A stretch of DNA of 6,473 nt, taken from Methylotenera sp. (lineage in GTDB: Bacteria; Pseudomonadota; Gammaproteobacteria; Burkholderiales; Methylophilaceae). The translations under genes were made by a program, and so were the position numbers. The stretch lies in NCBI GenBank assembly GCA_013816325.1, contig JACDEP010000023.1:12296-18768 (forward strand), read 5' to 3'. Under the pieces are notes generated by a model, which worked only from the letters and a program-made list of their open reading frames with translations, searched no databases and was not told the origin of the DNA. Below, piece after piece: positions 5,281 through 6,473 of this stretch. Each line of letters starts with the position of its first letter. Position 1 is the stretch's first letter.

Positions 5281-6338
5281 GTATCGAGATTCGTAATATC
5301 CAGAAAAATTTCAATAGTTTCAGCGCGTTGAATAACGTCAGTCTTGATGTCCCTAGCGGAGAATTGGTCGCTTTATTAGGACCGTCAGGCTGCGGAAAAA
5401 CCACCTTGCTACGCATCATTGCCGGCTTAGAGACCGCTGATAATGGCAGTATTCATTTTCATGGTAACGATACGATCCATAGCAATGTACGTGACCGGCA
5501 AGTCGGCTTTGTCTTTCAGCACTATGCTTTATTCCGTCATATGACTGTGTTTGAAAATGTGGCGTTTGGCTTACGGGTACGTCCGAGAAAGACTAGACCT
5601 AGCGAAAACGAGATTCAACGCCGTGTGCATGAATTATTAGAACTAGTCCAACTCGATTGGCTAGCTGACCGTTACCCACCTCAATTGTCCGGCGGGCAAC
5701 GTCAGCGTATTGCCTTGGCGCGTGCTTTAGCCGTTGAACCTAAGGTTTTACTATTAGATGAACCGTTCGGCGCCTTAGATGCCAAAGTGCGTAAAGACCT
5801 ACGTCGCTGGTTACGTCGCTTGCATGATGAGTTGCATATCACCAGTGTATTTGTAACGCACGATCAAGAAGAAGCTTTAGAAGTAGCTGATCGCATTGTT
5901 GTAATGAATCACGGCAAGGTCGAGCAAATGGGTTCACCTCAAGAGGTATACGACAAACCCGCATCACCTTTTGTTTACCAATTCCTTGGGAATGTTAATT
6001 TATTCCATAGCCGCGTGAATGAAGGTAAAACCCATATTGGCGATATTGAGGTTGAAATAGAAAGCTTTAAAGAAACGCAAAACAGCCCTGCACTTGCTTA
6101 CGTGCGTCCACACGACATTGATATTCAAAAAGAATTAAATGGTCAAAAACCTGCCTTCTCTGCAATTGTGAGCTATATCCACTCTTTAGGGCCATTAGTA
6201 AGACTTGAATTGCAACGCGATGACCAATTTGAAATTGTTGAAGCAGAAATGACTAGAGAAAAATTTTTGCAACTCGAACTGTCAGTCGGTTCTAAGGTAT
6301 ATGTACATCCACGTAATGTGAGGGTGTTTCTAAACTAA
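5277..6338 (+). CDS. cysA: Sulfate/thiosulfate import ATP-binding protein CysA
   Basis: This is the cytoplasmic ATPase that powers sulfate import through CysT/CysW. The 353 residues match the usual length. The nucleotide-binding domain covers about residues 1-235: Walker A GPSGCGKT (35-42), Q-loop Gln81 (FVFQHYALFRHMTVFENVAFG), ABC signature LSGGQ (137-141), Walker B VLLLDEP (157-163), D-loop around GALDAK (166-170), and the switch His195 (VTHDQEEA). The PFVYQFLGNVNLF segment (231-243) is typical of CysA and leads into a C-terminal TOBE-like regulatory domain (about 240-353) containing YVRPHDIDI (275-283). All catalytic residues are intact. It is the third gene of the operon and overlaps cysW by 4 bp. 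It has one Cys, within Walker A, and four internal Met. ModC, PotA and CysA share this architecture, but the neighbours and the linker motif settle the assignment. Confidence 0.96.
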   Translation: MSIEIRNIQKNFNSFSALNNVSLDVPSGELVALLGPSGCGKTTLLRIIAGLETADNGSIHFHGNDTIHSNVRDRQVGFVFQHYALFRHMTVFENVAFGLRVRPRKTRPSENEIQRRVHELLELVQLDWLADRYPPQLSGGQRQRIALARALAVEPKVLLLDEPFGALDAKVRKDLRRWLRRLHDELHITSVFVTHDQEEALEVADRIVVMNHGKVEQMGSPQEVYDKPASPFVYQFLGNVNLFHSRVNEGKTHIGDIEVEIESFKETQNSPALAYVRPHDIDIQKELNGQKPAFSAIVSYIHSLGPLVRLELQRDDQFEIVEAEMTREKFLQLELSVGSKVYVHPRNVRVFLN

Positions 6339-6364
6339 ACTGCAAAAAACTAATCCATTTTCAA

Positions 6365-6387
6365 TAAGGCCTTCTAATGAGGGCTTA
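6365..6387 (+). terminator. Weak imperfect hairpin after cysA, possible terminator or attenuator
   Basis: TAAGGCC (6365-6371) pairs with GGGCTTA (6381-6387) except for a central G-G mismatch, around a 9-base loop. Only a short CTTT follows, so termination would be inefficient. It overlaps the upstream candidate start (ATG 6377) of the next gene, so it could instead affect that gene's translation. Confidence 0.25.
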
Positions 6388-6391
6388 CTTT

Positions 6392-6473
6392 ATGCAAAGT
6401 AAACACTATGAGATCGACCTTGATAGCGACATTGCCGATATCAAGCAATGCACCTTGGAAGGCGGCGCTGACC
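6392..6473 (+). CDS. Start of an unidentified protein, truncated by the window edge
   Basis: An open frame begins 53 bp after cysA and runs off the right edge. The visible part is about 27 residues, beginning MQSKHYEIDLDSD and continuing through a Cys to LEGGAD; it is acidic, with no signal peptide or membrane segment. ATG 6392 has TGAGGG about 8 bases upstream. An in-frame ATG at 6377 with AAGG before it is an equally possible start and would add MRAYF. I do not recognise the family from so little sequence. It could be the next gene of the cys operon, given the spacing and the lack of a convincing terminator, but nothing in the residues shows a sulfur-assimilation function. Confidence 0.5.
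   Translation, partial: MQSKHYEIDLDSDIADIKQCTLEGGAD

Noticed and set aside
1..6473. CRISPR arrays, tRNA/rRNA genes, insertion sequences or phage attachment sites
   Set aside because: No regularly spaced repeats, tRNA-like cloverleaf, rRNA conserved blocks, transposase frames or terminal inverted repeats were seen on either strand.

Overview
The window reads as a sulfate-acquisition locus of a Gram-negative bacterium. A Gram-negative origin is shown by the C-terminus of an outer-membrane porin ending in Phe and by a periplasmic sulfate-binding protein with a Sec signal. The moderately AT-rich composition, gene style and cysTWA organisation suggest a betaproteobacterium, perhaps a Methylophilaceae-type methylotroph. 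That placement is inference from general look and was not tested by a search. All genes are on the plus strand.

Layout: (1) 2-211, the end of an OprO/OprP-type anion porin; (2) 276-1286, sbp, the periplasmic sulfate-binding protein; (3) a perfect 10-bp hairpin at 1318-1346; (4) 1366-1725, a small DUF2325 protein; (5) 1746-2426, a 1-Cys (Prx6-type) peroxiredoxin closed by a strong intrinsic terminator at 2456-2487; (6) 2549-3345, a small stand-alone EAL-domain (c-di-GMP phosphodiesterase-type) gene broken by a net -1 frameshift near 3131-3152; (7) an AT-rich 140-bp regulatory gap; (8) 3486-6338, cysT-cysW-cysA, the two permeases and ATPase of the sulfate/thiosulfate importer, with cysW and cysA overlapping by 4 bp; (9) the start of an unidentified gene at the right edge.

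How it works together: the porin could admit the anion across the outer membrane, Sbp captures sulfate in the periplasm, and CysT/CysW/CysA import it at the expense of ATP. The peroxiredoxin, DUF2325 protein and EAL protein sit between the binding protein and its permease, which suggests they belong to the same sulfur-limitation response.

The most notable observation is that the locus is nearly devoid of sulfur amino acids. Mature Sbp has no Met and no Cys in about 311 residues. The peroxiredoxin has only its initiator Met and its catalytic Cys57. The EAL protein, read through its frameshift, has no internal Met or Cys in about 265 residues. The visible 70 residues of the porin have none. The transporter subunits and the DUF2325 protein are low but not zero. 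This looks like sulfur-sparing design of proteins made during sulfate starvation. It is established for enteric sulfate-binding protein, but I know of no description for an EAL protein or peroxiredoxin in such a cluster.
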